A stretch of DNA of 53,662 nucleotides from Streptomyces purpureus (GTDB lineage Bacteria; Actinomycetota; Actinomycetes; Streptomycetales; Streptomycetaceae): assembly GCF_014648195.1 (NCBI RefSeq), contig NZ_BMQQ01000022.1, positions 70,653 to 124,314 of the forward strand, in the 5' to 3' direction. This document shows positions 1 through 6,744 of the stretch, piece after piece. Under the pieces are notes generated by a model, which had not been told where the DNA came from, made no database searches, and worked only from the letters and a program-made list of their open reading frames with translations. A program made the position numbers and the translations under genes. Within the stretch, counting starts at the first letter, position 1, and each line of letters opens with the position of its first letter.

Positions 1-343
1 TCGGCCCACCGGCCGCCCCGGCCGGCCCGGCGGGGCCTGGCCGCACTCGCCGAGTCCGGCGCCCGTGGACGGCGCGCCCGCGGACATGCTTCCGCCGCCC
101 GCCCACCTTCCGCCGCCCGCCCACCTTCCGCCGCTTCGGTCGGCTCGCCCCGGTCGCCCCGGTCGGGCCAGCCCGGCCCGGCTCGGCTCGGCTCACCCCG
201 CCCCCGGTCGGCCCGGCCCACCCCGCCCCGCCCCGTTCGCCTAGCGAGGCCCGCCCCGCCGGGCAGGCGCGGGTCCGCTCGGGCCCTGGCAGAATCGGAG
301 CACCTCCTCTCCGTCCCCGCCGCCCGAAGGGCCTACGGTCCCC
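1..343. other. Low-complexity G+C-rich intergenic stretch with an 18-bp tandem repeat
   Basis: No open frame here has convincing protein character on either strand. The stretch is built of short C-rich repeats. The clearest is an 18-bp unit, CCGCCGCCCGCCCACCTT, present at 92-109 and 110-127 with a partial third copy to 134. Shorter CGGTCGCCC and GGCTCGGCTC iterations follow up to about 230. The last 60 bases probably carry the promoter of the PucR gene, with CAGAAT at about 290 as a possible -10 box, but no good -35 box is visible. Confidence 0.5.
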
Positions 344-1915
344 ATGCCCCCCACGCTCGCCTCGCTCGTGCAGCACTCGGCGCTCAAGCTCACCGTGCGC
401 GCGGGTGAGGACCGGCTCGACATCCCCGTGCGCTGGGCGCATGTGAGTGAGCTCGCCGACCCCGTCCCGTACATGGAGGGCGGCGAGCTGCTCCTCGTCA
501 CGGCCATGACCCTCGACGCCGAGGACCCGGCGGCGATGCGCCGCTACGTACGGCGGCTCGCCGGCGCCGGTGTCGTCGGCATCGGGTTCGCCGTCGGCGT
601 GAACTACGACGCGATCCCGCAGGCCCTCCTCGACGCCGCCCGCGAGGAGAACATGCCGCTCCTGGAGGTCCCGCGCCGCACGCCGTTCCTCGCCATCAGC
701 AAGGCCGTGTCGGCGGCGATCGCGGCCGACCAGTACCGCGCGGTCACCGCCGGCTTCGAGGCCCAGCGCGAGCTGACCCGCGCCGCCCTCGCCGAGGGGC
801 CGGACGCGGTCGTGGCCCGGCTCGCCGCCCATGTGGACGGCTGGGCCGCGCTGTACGACGCATCCGGTACCGTCCTCGCCGCCTCGCCCGAATGGGCCGC
901 CCGGCGCGCCGCCCGGCTCACCGCCGACGTGGAGCGGCTGCGGGAGCGCCCCGCGCCCGCGAGCGCCGTCGTCGGCGGGACGGACGACCGGGTCGAGCTC
1001 CAGTCCCTGGGCACCGGCCGCCGGGTACGGGGCGCGCTCGCCGTCGGCACCGGCGCCCCGCTGGGTACCGCCGAGCGGTACGCCGTGCACTCCGCGATCG
1101 CCCTGCTGACCCTGACCACGGAACGCTCCCGCTCGCTCCAGGCCGCCGAGCAGCGGCTCGGCGCGGCCGTCCTGCGGATGATGCTCTCCGGCCAGCCCGA
1201 CCACGCCCGTGCCGTGGCCGGTGATCTGTACGGCGGCCTGCTGGACGCCCCGTTCCGGCTGCTGATCGCGGAGAGCGCGGGGGAGAAGGACCCGGCCGCC
1301 GAAGCCCCGCTGCCCGCCCTCGCCGAATCGCTTGAGGCGGCCGCCGCCCGGGCCGGGGAGGCCGTCCTGACCGTCCCGGAGGGCGAGGACCGGCTGGTCG
1401 TCCTCGCCGGCGACGGCGGCGCGGTCGTCACCGCCTGCGAGATGTACGGCGACAAGGAGGCCGAGGACGCCCACCTGGTCGTCGGCCTGTCGGCGCCCAC
1501 CGGCCCGATCGCCGCCGCGGCCGCCTACAAGCAGGCCGAGCAGGCCCTGTCGGTGGCCCGCCGCCGCGGCCGCGCCCTCGTCGAGCACGAGGAGCTCGCC
1601 TCCGGCTCTGTCCTCCCGCTCCTGGCCGACGACGCCGTCCGCGCCTTCGCCGACGGCATGCTGCGGGCCCTGCGCGAACACGACGCCACCGGCCGCGGCG
1701 ACCTGGTGGCCTCCCTGCGCGCCTGGCTCTCCCGCCACGGCCAGTGGGACGCGGCCGCCGCCGACCTCGGTGTGCACCGCCACACCCTGCGCTACCGGAT
1801 GCGCCGGGTGGAGGAGATCCTCGGCCGCTCCCTGGACGACCCGGACGTCCGGATGGAGCTGTGGCTGGCCCTCAAGGCGACCGGCGAGCCACAGCAGCCG
1901 GAGCAGCCGAAGTAG
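344..1915 (+). CDS. PucR-family transcriptional regulator
   Basis: A 523-residue DNA-binding regulator. Residues 1-120 match the PucR N-terminal domain: the segment containing HVSELADPVPY followed by GGELLLVTAM is typical. The middle is a GGDEF-like, poorly conserved sensor region. Residues 450-510 form the CdaR/PucR helix-turn-helix, with LGVHRHTLRYRMRRVEEIL as recognition region. Family members regulate purine, amine or other nitrogen catabolism genes in response to small ligands; the ligand here cannot be read from sequence. The aldehyde dehydrogenase gene 2.9 kb downstream is a plausible target because PucR proteins often sit by such genes, but this is inference. The gene ends in a QQPEQPK tail and is followed by a 27-bp tandem repeat array. 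Confidence 0.9.
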   Translation: MPPTLASLVQHSALKLTVRAGEDRLDIPVRWAHVSELADPVPYMEGGELLLVTAMTLDAEDPAAMRRYVRRLAGAGVVGIGFAVGVNYDAIPQALLDAAREENMPLLEVPRRTPFLAISKAVSAAIAADQYRAVTAGFEAQRELTRAALAEGPDAVVARLAAHVDGWAALYDASGTVLAASPEWAARRAARLTADVERLRERPAPASAVVGGTDDRVELQSLGTGRRVRGALAVGTGAPLGTAERYAVHSAIALLTLTTERSRSLQAAEQRLGAAVLRMMLSGQPDHARAVAGDLYGGLLDAPFRLLIAESAGEKDPAAEAPLPALAESLEAAAARAGEAVLTVPEGEDRLVVLAGDGGAVVTACEMYGDKEAEDAHLVVGLSAPTGPIAAAAAYKQAEQALSVARRRGRALVEHEELASGSVLPLLADDAVRAFADGMLRALREHDATGRGDLVASLRAWLSRHGQWDAAAADLGVHRHTLRYRMRRVEEILGRSLDDPDVRMELWLALKATGEPQQPEQPK

Positions 1916-1932
1916 CGGCGAGGCGTAGGGCT

Positions 1933-2130
1933 CGCGTCCGAGCCGGGAGGGAAGTGTCCCGTACCCGAGCCAGGATGCGAACGCCCCGTACTCGAGCCGG
2001 CCGGCAAACGTCCCGTACCCGAGCCGGGTGCGAAAGCCCCCGTACCCGAGCCACGATGCGACGGCCCGTACCCCAGCCAGTCGGCAGCGCCTCGTACCCG
2101 AGCCGGATGAGCACGCCTCGTACCCGAGCC
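1933..2130. repeat. 26-27 bp tandem repeat array, about 7.5 copies
   Basis: The core CGTACCCGAGCC starts at 1960, 1987 (one base differs), 2014, 2041, 2067 (one base differs), 2093 and 2119. A degenerate copy lies at about 1935. The period is exactly 27 for the first three steps and 26 for the last three. The second half of each unit (around ATGCGAACGCC) is less conserved. Most of the gap between the PucR gene and the EamA gene is this array. One plus-strand frame reads through it as a basic repeat, but this is not a credible protein. Confidence 0.9.
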
Positions 2131-2151
2131 GCCCGCCACCACCCCCAATCC

Positions 2152-2189
2152 TGCCCGAGTGCGGGCAGGGCGCTGCCCGAACTCGGGCA
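2152..2189. promoter_or_regulatory. Two tandem 16-bp palindromes, candidate operator for the EamA gene
   Basis: TGCCCGAGTGCGGGCA (2152-2167) and TGCCCGAACTCGGGCA (2174-2189) share the form TGCCCG-N4-CGGGCA. Their centres are 22 bp apart, about two helical turns, so two dimers could bind the same face of the DNA. The pair lies 44 bp upstream of the EamA start, immediately before a possible -35 box TTGGCG at 2196-2201. This is the arrangement expected of a repressor or activator site. The binding protein is unknown; no divergent regulator adjoins it. Confidence 0.55.
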
Positions 2190-2232
2190 AAACTCTTGGC
2201 GTTTGAGGTTCCTGATCCCTAACCTCCTGGAC

Positions 2233-3192
2233 ATGACACGCCCCGCCGTCGACCCGGCATCCGACACCGAAGGCCCCTCCGACGCACCGCCCGCCCCGAC
2301 CCGCCGTCGGACGTCCGCGGCGGTCTGGGGCGCCCTCGCCATCGTGTACGTCGTGTGGGGCTCCACGTACCTCGGCATCAGCGTGGTCGTCGAGACGATG
2401 CCCGCCTTCCTCTCCGGGGCCGCCCGCTTCGTCACCGCCGGGCTGCTGCTCGCCGGACTGCTCGCCTGGCGCCACGGTCCCGGCGTGCTCAGGGTCGACC
2501 GCCGCCAGCTGATCTCCGCCTCCGTCGTCGGTCTCCTCCTCCTGCTCGGCGGCAACGGCCTGGTCGTCCTCGCCGAGACCTCCATACCGTCCGGCCTCAC
2601 CGCCCTGCTCATCGCCGTCGTGCCCGCCTTGGTCGTGATGCTCAAGGCCGGCGCCGGCGAGCGGCCCGGCGCCGGAGCGCTCTGCGGTGTCCTGCTCGGC
2701 CTCGCCGGGCTCGCCGTGCTCACCCTGCCCGGACTCAGCGGAGACGTACGGATCGGCGGCGTGCTGACCGTCGTCGCCGCGAGCACCCTGTGGGCGATCG
2801 GCTCGTTCTCCGCCTCGCGGATCCCGATGCCGAAGAACCCCTTCGCCGCCAGCGCCTACGAGATGATCGCGGGCGGCCTCGGCTGCCTCGCCGTCGGTCT
2901 CGTCCGCGGCGAGCAGCGCGGACTCGACCTCGCCGCCTTCTCCGCCCGCTCCTGGGTCGCCTGGGGCGGCCTGGTCCTGTTCGGCTCGCTGGTCGCCTTC
3001 ACCGCGTACGCCTGGCTGCTCCAGACCGCGCCGATCTCCCTCGTCGCCACCTACGCCTACGTCAACCCGGTCGTCGCCGTGGCCCTCGGCGCCCTCGTCC
3101 TCCGCGAGGCGCTCAGCTGGCCGATCGTGCTCGGCGGCCTGATCGTCGTGGGCGGCGTCTGTCTCATCGTCTCGACGGAGAGGCGCGGTTGA
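2233..3192 (+). CDS. EamA/DMT-family membrane transporter
   Basis: A 319-residue polytopic membrane protein of the drug/metabolite transporter superfamily. It shows two EamA repeats with about ten hydrophobic segments. The first repeat begins with VWGSTYLGISVVVETMPAF, the classic start of the family, and the second with LWAIGSFSASR. The C-terminal helix ends GGVCLIV before a short basic tail. Such proteins export metabolites, often amino acids or drugs; the substrate is not predictable. The ATG at 2233 fits the N-terminus of the family and follows the operator-like region. A longer upstream frame runs through tandem repeats and is rejected. The sequence around the stop codon is duplicated (3184-3203). 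Confidence 0.88.
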   Translation: MTRPAVDPASDTEGPSDAPPAPTRRRTSAAVWGALAIVYVVWGSTYLGISVVVETMPAFLSGAARFVTAGLLLAGLLAWRHGPGVLRVDRRQLISASVVGLLLLLGGNGLVVLAETSIPSGLTALLIAVVPALVVMLKAGAGERPGAGALCGVLLGLAGLAVLTLPGLSGDVRIGGVLTVVAASTLWAIGSFSASRIPMPKNPFAASAYEMIAGGLGCLAVGLVRGEQRGLDLAAFSARSWVAWGGLVLFGSLVAFTAYAWLLQTAPISLVATYAYVNPVVAVALGALVLREALSWPIVLGGLIVVGGVCLIVSTERRG

Positions 3193-3203
3193 GACGCGGT
3201 TGA
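3184..3203. repeat. 9-bp duplication spanning the EamA stop codon
   Basis: CGCGGTTGA occurs at 3184-3192, where its TGA is the gene's stop, and again at 3195-3203. It is the shortest of several stop-proximal duplications in the window and could by itself be chance. Confidence 0.6.
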
Positions 3204-3259
3204 TCACCGATCCCCTACCCTGAAGGCCATTCGAACAGGTGTATCTGGGGGGGATTTGC

Positions 3260-4564
3260 ATGTCCAACGCCGAAGCGGCGGCGCAGGGGTGGAGACGGCT
3301 GCTCGCCATCCTGGTAGGGGTCGCGGTGGTCCTCGGACTCGTCGTCGGCATTCCGTTCGTGTTCCTGGTCAACTCGGGCTACCTGCCGGGCTTCTCCATG
3401 ACCACGGCCTGGGAGGCTCCGAACGAAGGTGAGAGCGCCGGCCAGGGCGACCGCGTCTGGCTCGCCGACGACACCGTCGTCCGCAGCCGCTTCGACTCCG
3501 TCGCCGGCTTCGACGTCCGGTCCGGTGCGAAGCGCTGGGAGTACGTCGTGCCCCGCCGGGCCGAGATATGCGCGGTCAGCGACGGCTCGGGTGATCCGGT
3601 CGCCCTGATCGCCTACGGCGAGGCGGGCCGGGAGACCGGGACCGGGGCCGGGACCGGCGAGGGGAGGCCGGGCAAGGGCTGCGCCACCGTCGTCGCGATC
3701 GACCTCACCAAGGGCCGCGAGCTGTGGCGTACCGTCCGCACCCCGACGACCGGGAAGGCCGGCCCAGGGGCGGGCATCGTCGTCGCCGGCGGTGGACTCG
3801 GCGTGCTCCACACGGCGGCCGCGTCCGCGCCTTCGACCTGAAGACCGGCGCTCCGCGCTGGACGGCCGCCCTACCGAAGGGCTGCGTCCCGGGGCCACGT
3901 CGCCGTCTCGCGCAAGCAGGTCGTCGCCGTCCTGGGCTGCGGCACCGAGGCCAAGCTCGCCGCGTTCGACCCGGCCGGCGGGAAGGCGCGCTGGACCGTG
4001 CCGGTCGACGCACGGCGCGGCGTGGCCGCGGACGCGAACGTGCGCGTGATGTCCGCCGACCCGGCGGTGGTGAGCGTCGCGGATCAGGACGGCGGCATGC
4101 GGGCCACCCTCGCCTTCGGTTCCGACGGCCGTCTCCAGAGCCGGATCGACGACGTCGGCGATCATGGCTCGATCAGCGAAGCGGTCGTCGAGGGCGGACG
4201 GCTCTTCACGATCGCCTCGTACGAGGGTGGACAGGGCGGCTCCTGGGAGCGGGTCGTCGCCTTCGACCTCGCGAGCGGCCGTGAGCTGTGGCGGGAGGAC
4301 GTCGGGAACGGCACCAGCGGCGTCGACGTCCTGAACGTGACGGACGGCCGGGTCACAACCGTGAGAACGGACTGGAAGTACGGGGACACGCTGTACGTCT
4401 TCGACGCCGCCACGGGGGACGAGGACGACGACCGGGCCTTCCGCGACCATGTGGTGGGTTACGCCGGCAAGCTCGGGGACGTGCTCACCCACCAGGATCT
4501 GGTCGTCGCGGTCCGCGGGAGCGAGGGCGGGGGCCGCCCCTTCTCGGTGTACGAGCGCTGGTGA
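3260..4564 (+). pseudogene. Membrane-anchored PQQ-like beta-propeller protein, interrupted by two compensating frameshifts
   Basis: The product would be about 434 residues: a single N-terminal membrane helix (residues about 13-37) followed by an extracellular beta-propeller with PQQ-type blades (VAGFDVRSGAKRWEY, VAIDLTKGRELWR, VAFDLASGRELWRE). The ATG at 3260 has a G-rich Shine-Dalgarno at 3247-3253. The frame is lost at about 3815-3825 and runs to a stop at 3839-3841. The continuation of the blade (RVRAFDLKTGAPRWTAAL) is found in the frame one base earlier until about 3893. Homology then returns to the original frame (HVAVSRKQVVAVLGC) and continues to 4564. Removing one G from the run in CCCGGGGCC (about 3888-3893) would restore the second junction. 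It is either a recent pseudogene or a sequence with two errors. Confidence 0.75.
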
Positions 4565-4640
4565 CGGGTTTCCTGTACGAGCCCTGGTGACGGGCCGGGC
4601 TCGTACCTCGGGGTCTCGTGCACGAGCCCTGGTGACCGGC
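4550..4640. repeat. Direct and inverted copies of the upstream gene's 3' end
   Basis: The last codons and stop of the beta-propeller gene (TACGAGCGCTGGTGACGGG at 4550) recur as TACGAGCCCTGGTGACGGG at 4576 and as CACGAGCCCTGGTGACCGG at 4621. An inverted copy, GGGCTCGTA (4597-4605), pairs with TACGAGCCC (4576-4584) to give a 9-bp stem with a 12-base loop. The TGG-TGA ending is kept in both extra copies. Confidence 0.85.
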
Positions 4641-4641
4641 C

Positions 4642-4676
4642 GGGGCTCCTGCCTCGCCAAAGCGGACAGGAGCCCC
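4642..4676 (+). terminator. Hairpin, possible terminator of the beta-propeller gene
   Basis: GGGGCTCCTG (4642-4651) pairs perfectly with CAGGAGCCCC (4667-4676) across a 15-base loop. No T-run follows, as is common for Streptomyces terminator hairpins. Confidence 0.5.
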
Positions 4677-4727
4677 CGCCCACCACTCCAGGACGGACAA
4701 GCGACCCTCCGCCCGCTTCGCCCTAAC

Positions 4728-4748
4728 GTGTCACGTGAGCGATCGCTC
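4728..4748. promoter_or_regulatory. Palindromic region upstream of the aldehyde dehydrogenase gene, candidate operator
   Basis: The 12-bp perfect palindrome GAGCGATCGCTC (4737-4748) adjoins an 8-bp palindrome TCACGTGA (4731-4738). Both lie 31-48 bp before the ATG at 4779, where a regulator could block or assist transcription. No binding protein can be named. Confidence 0.4.
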
Positions 4749-4778
4749 GCACCCCGATACGGAAAGGGCCGGGACGCA

Positions 4779-6224
4779 ATGACGACCACCCACGGCTTCT
4801 GGCTCGCCGGCCGTCAGGCCACCGGCGAGGCCACCTTCGACGTCACGAACTCCTTCGACGGACGTCTGGTCGGCAAGGTCAGCGTGCCCACCGAGGCTCA
4901 GGTCGAGGAGGCCGTGGCCGCCGCCCACGCCGTGGTGGACGAGTTCGCCGCCACCCCCGCCCATGTGCGCGCCGCCGCCCTCGACCACGTGTCGAAGCGG
5001 CTCGCCGAGCGCACCGAGGAGATCGCCCAGCTGATCTCCGCCGAGAACGGCAAGCCGATCAAGTGGGCCCGCGGTGAGGTCGGCCGTGCCGTCTCCGTCT
5101 TCCGCTTCGCGGCCGAGGAGGCCCGGCGCTTCAACGGCGGCGAGGCCCAGCGCCTCGACACCGAGGCCGGCGGCGTCGGCCGGCTCGCGCTCACCCGCCG
5201 TATCCCCAAGGGTGTCGTGCTCGGCATCGCGCCGTTCAACTTCCCGCTGAACCTCAGCGCCCACAAGGTCGCCCCGGCCATCGCCGTCGGCGCCCCGATC
5301 ATCCTCAAGCCGGCCCCGGCCACCCCCATCTCGTCCCTGATCCTGGGCGAGCTGCTGGCCGAGACCGACCTGCCGGCCGGTTCCTGGTCCGTGCTGACGG
5401 TCCCCAACGACCGGATGCCCGCCCTCGTCCAGGACGAGCGCCTCCCCGTCATCTCCTTCACCGGCTCAGACAAGGTCGGCTACGCCATCCAGCAGTCGGT
5501 GCCGCACAAGCACTGCACCCTGGAACTCGGCGGCAACGCCGCCGCCGTCGTCCTCGGCGACTGGGCGTCCGAGCAGGACCTGGACTGGGCGGCGACCCGT
5601 ATCGCCACCTTCTCCAACTACCAGGGCGGTCAGTCCTGCATCTCCGTGCAGCGCGTGATCGCCGACGCCTCGGTCTACGACCGCCTGGTGCCGAAGGTCG
5701 TCGCCGCGGTCGAGGCCCAGGTCACCGGCGACCCGGCGGACGACGCCACCGACGTCGGCCCGCTGGTCGACGAGAACGCCGCCAAGCGCGTCGAGGCCTG
5801 GGTGGAGGAGGCCGTCGCGGCCGGCGCGACCCTGCTCACCGGCGGCAAGCGCGACGGCGCCACCTACGCCCCGACCGTCCTCGCCGACCTGCCGGCCGAC
5901 GTCACCCTCGCCCGCGCCGAGGTCTTCGGACCGGTCCTCACGATCGCCAAGGTCGACGGAGAGGCCGAGGCGTTCGCCGCGGTCAACGACTCCGACTTCG
6001 GCCTCCAGGCCGGCGTCTTCACCCACGACCTGCAGACCGCCTTCCGCGCCCACCGCGCGCTGGAGGTCGGCGGCGTGATCATCGGCGACGTCCCGTCCTA
6101 CCGCGCCGACCAGATGCCGTACGGCGGCGCCAAGAAGTCCGGCGTCGGCCGCGAGGGCGTCCGCTACGCCATGGACGACTACACCTACGAGCGGGTGCTG
6201 GTTCTCACGGGCCTCGCGCTGTAA
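4779..6224 (+). CDS. NAD(P)-dependent aldehyde dehydrogenase
   Basis: A 481-residue cytosolic enzyme oxidising an aldehyde to the acid. The cofactor-binding loop FTGSDKVG, general-base Glu249 in LELGGN and catalytic nucleophile Cys287 in GGQSC are all present, as is the EVFGPVL motif near the C-terminus. The sequence resembles the succinate-semialdehyde/sulfoacetaldehyde-type branch more than betaine aldehyde dehydrogenases, but the substrate is inference. The ATG at 4779 follows a GGAAAGGG ribosome-binding site. A longer frame reaches back to 4449 but overlaps the preceding gene and the repeats. The gene is monocistronic: a strong intrinsic terminator follows 17 bases after the stop. Confidence 0.9.
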   Translation: MTTTHGFWLAGRQATGEATFDVTNSFDGRLVGKVSVPTEAQVEEAVAAAHAVVDEFAATPAHVRAAALDHVSKRLAERTEEIAQLISAENGKPIKWARGEVGRAVSVFRFAAEEARRFNGGEAQRLDTEAGGVGRLALTRRIPKGVVLGIAPFNFPLNLSAHKVAPAIAVGAPIILKPAPATPISSLILGELLAETDLPAGSWSVLTVPNDRMPALVQDERLPVISFTGSDKVGYAIQQSVPHKHCTLELGGNAAAVVLGDWASEQDLDWAATRIATFSNYQGGQSCISVQRVIADASVYDRLVPKVVAAVEAQVTGDPADDATDVGPLVDENAAKRVEAWVEEAVAAGATLLTGGKRDGATYAPTVLADLPADVTLARAEVFGPVLTIAKVDGEAEAFAAVNDSDFGLQAGVFTHDLQTAFRAHRALEVGGVIIGDVPSYRADQMPYGGAKKSGVGREGVRYAMDDYTYERVLVLTGLAL

Positions 6225-6579
6225 AACGTTCGCCCCAGACCGACGGCCGGAGCCCACTGTGCGGGGGCTCCGGCCGTCTTTTTTGCGACGGTGTCGCCGA
6301 CGACGGGACACCTTGCCTCAGGTGGCGTCGGCGCAGCGCGGCGAGGCCCTTCCTCAGATCGTCGAGGTTCATCACCGGCTCGAACGTGACCTCGGCGCCC
6401 ATCTCCTGGAACAACGGGTCGGCGATGGCGGCAGCCGCGACCCCCACGGTCCCATCCGTGCTCAGGGGGAATCCGGTGCCCTCTTGCCCCCGCAGCCCGC
6501 TGACCCCCCACCGCAACATCTCGTACGCCGAGGCGACGAGACTCCAGCCGTCCGTCCGAGGAAAACCACCCGGACGCAT
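6205..6579 (-). CDS. Small hypothetical protein, probably a gene remnant
   Basis: A 124-residue minus-strand frame that I do not recognise. From about residue 11 to 86 (WSLVASAYEMLRWG to LRKGLAALRRRHL) it has normal amino-acid composition and strong G/C third positions, unlike the shadow frames around it. The last 35 residues lose this character and are read from the terminator hairpin and the 3' end of the convergent aldehyde dehydrogenase gene. That suggests a truncated gene whose original end was lost. The start at 6579 is weak: a GGCGGGGG stretch lies directly before it. Function is unknown. Confidence 0.4.
   Translation of the reverse strand: MRPGGFPRTDGWSLVASAYEMLRWGVSGLRGQEGTGFPLSTDGTVGVAAAAIADPLFQEMGAEVTFEPVMNLDDLRKGLAALRRRHLRQGVPSSATPSQKRRPEPPHSGLRPSVWGERFTARGP
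6242..6284 (+). terminator. Strong rho-independent terminator of the aldehyde dehydrogenase gene
   Basis: GACGGCCGGAGCCC (6242-6255) and GGGCTCCGGCCGTC (6265-6278) form a perfect 14-bp stem followed by six T residues (6279-6284), the most canonical terminator in the window. Confidence 0.93.
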
Positions 6580-6744
6580 CCCCCGCCGTCATGCCGATCC
6601 GATGCGGGCACCGCACAGCGCTGCACCCGTCCGCCGGCCCCGCCCCCGGGGCTCCGGCCGCCTTTCCGTCTTTCCGTACGCTCCGAAATCGGGTACTACG
6701 GACGAGTAGCCACGAGCCCCCCAACCGCGGCGAGGTGAGCTGTC

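Noticed and set aside
1933..2130. Regular repeats that could be taken for a CRISPR array
   Set aside because: The 26-27-bp units are contiguous with no unique spacers and no cas genes are present.
1744..2232. N-terminal extension of the EamA protein through the 27-bp array
   Set aside because: It would add a basic repetitive segment overlapping the PucR gene; the family starts just before the first membrane helix.
3724..4284. Plus-strand open frame inside the beta-propeller gene as an independent gene
   Set aside because: Only a stretch of about 24 residues has homology-like character, explained by the two frameshifts; the rest is Arg-rich shadow.
4449..4778. N-terminal extension of the aldehyde dehydrogenase back to 4449
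   Set aside because: It overlaps the preceding gene and the duplicated gene-end repeats; the ATG at 4779 has a proper ribosome-binding site and gives the family length.
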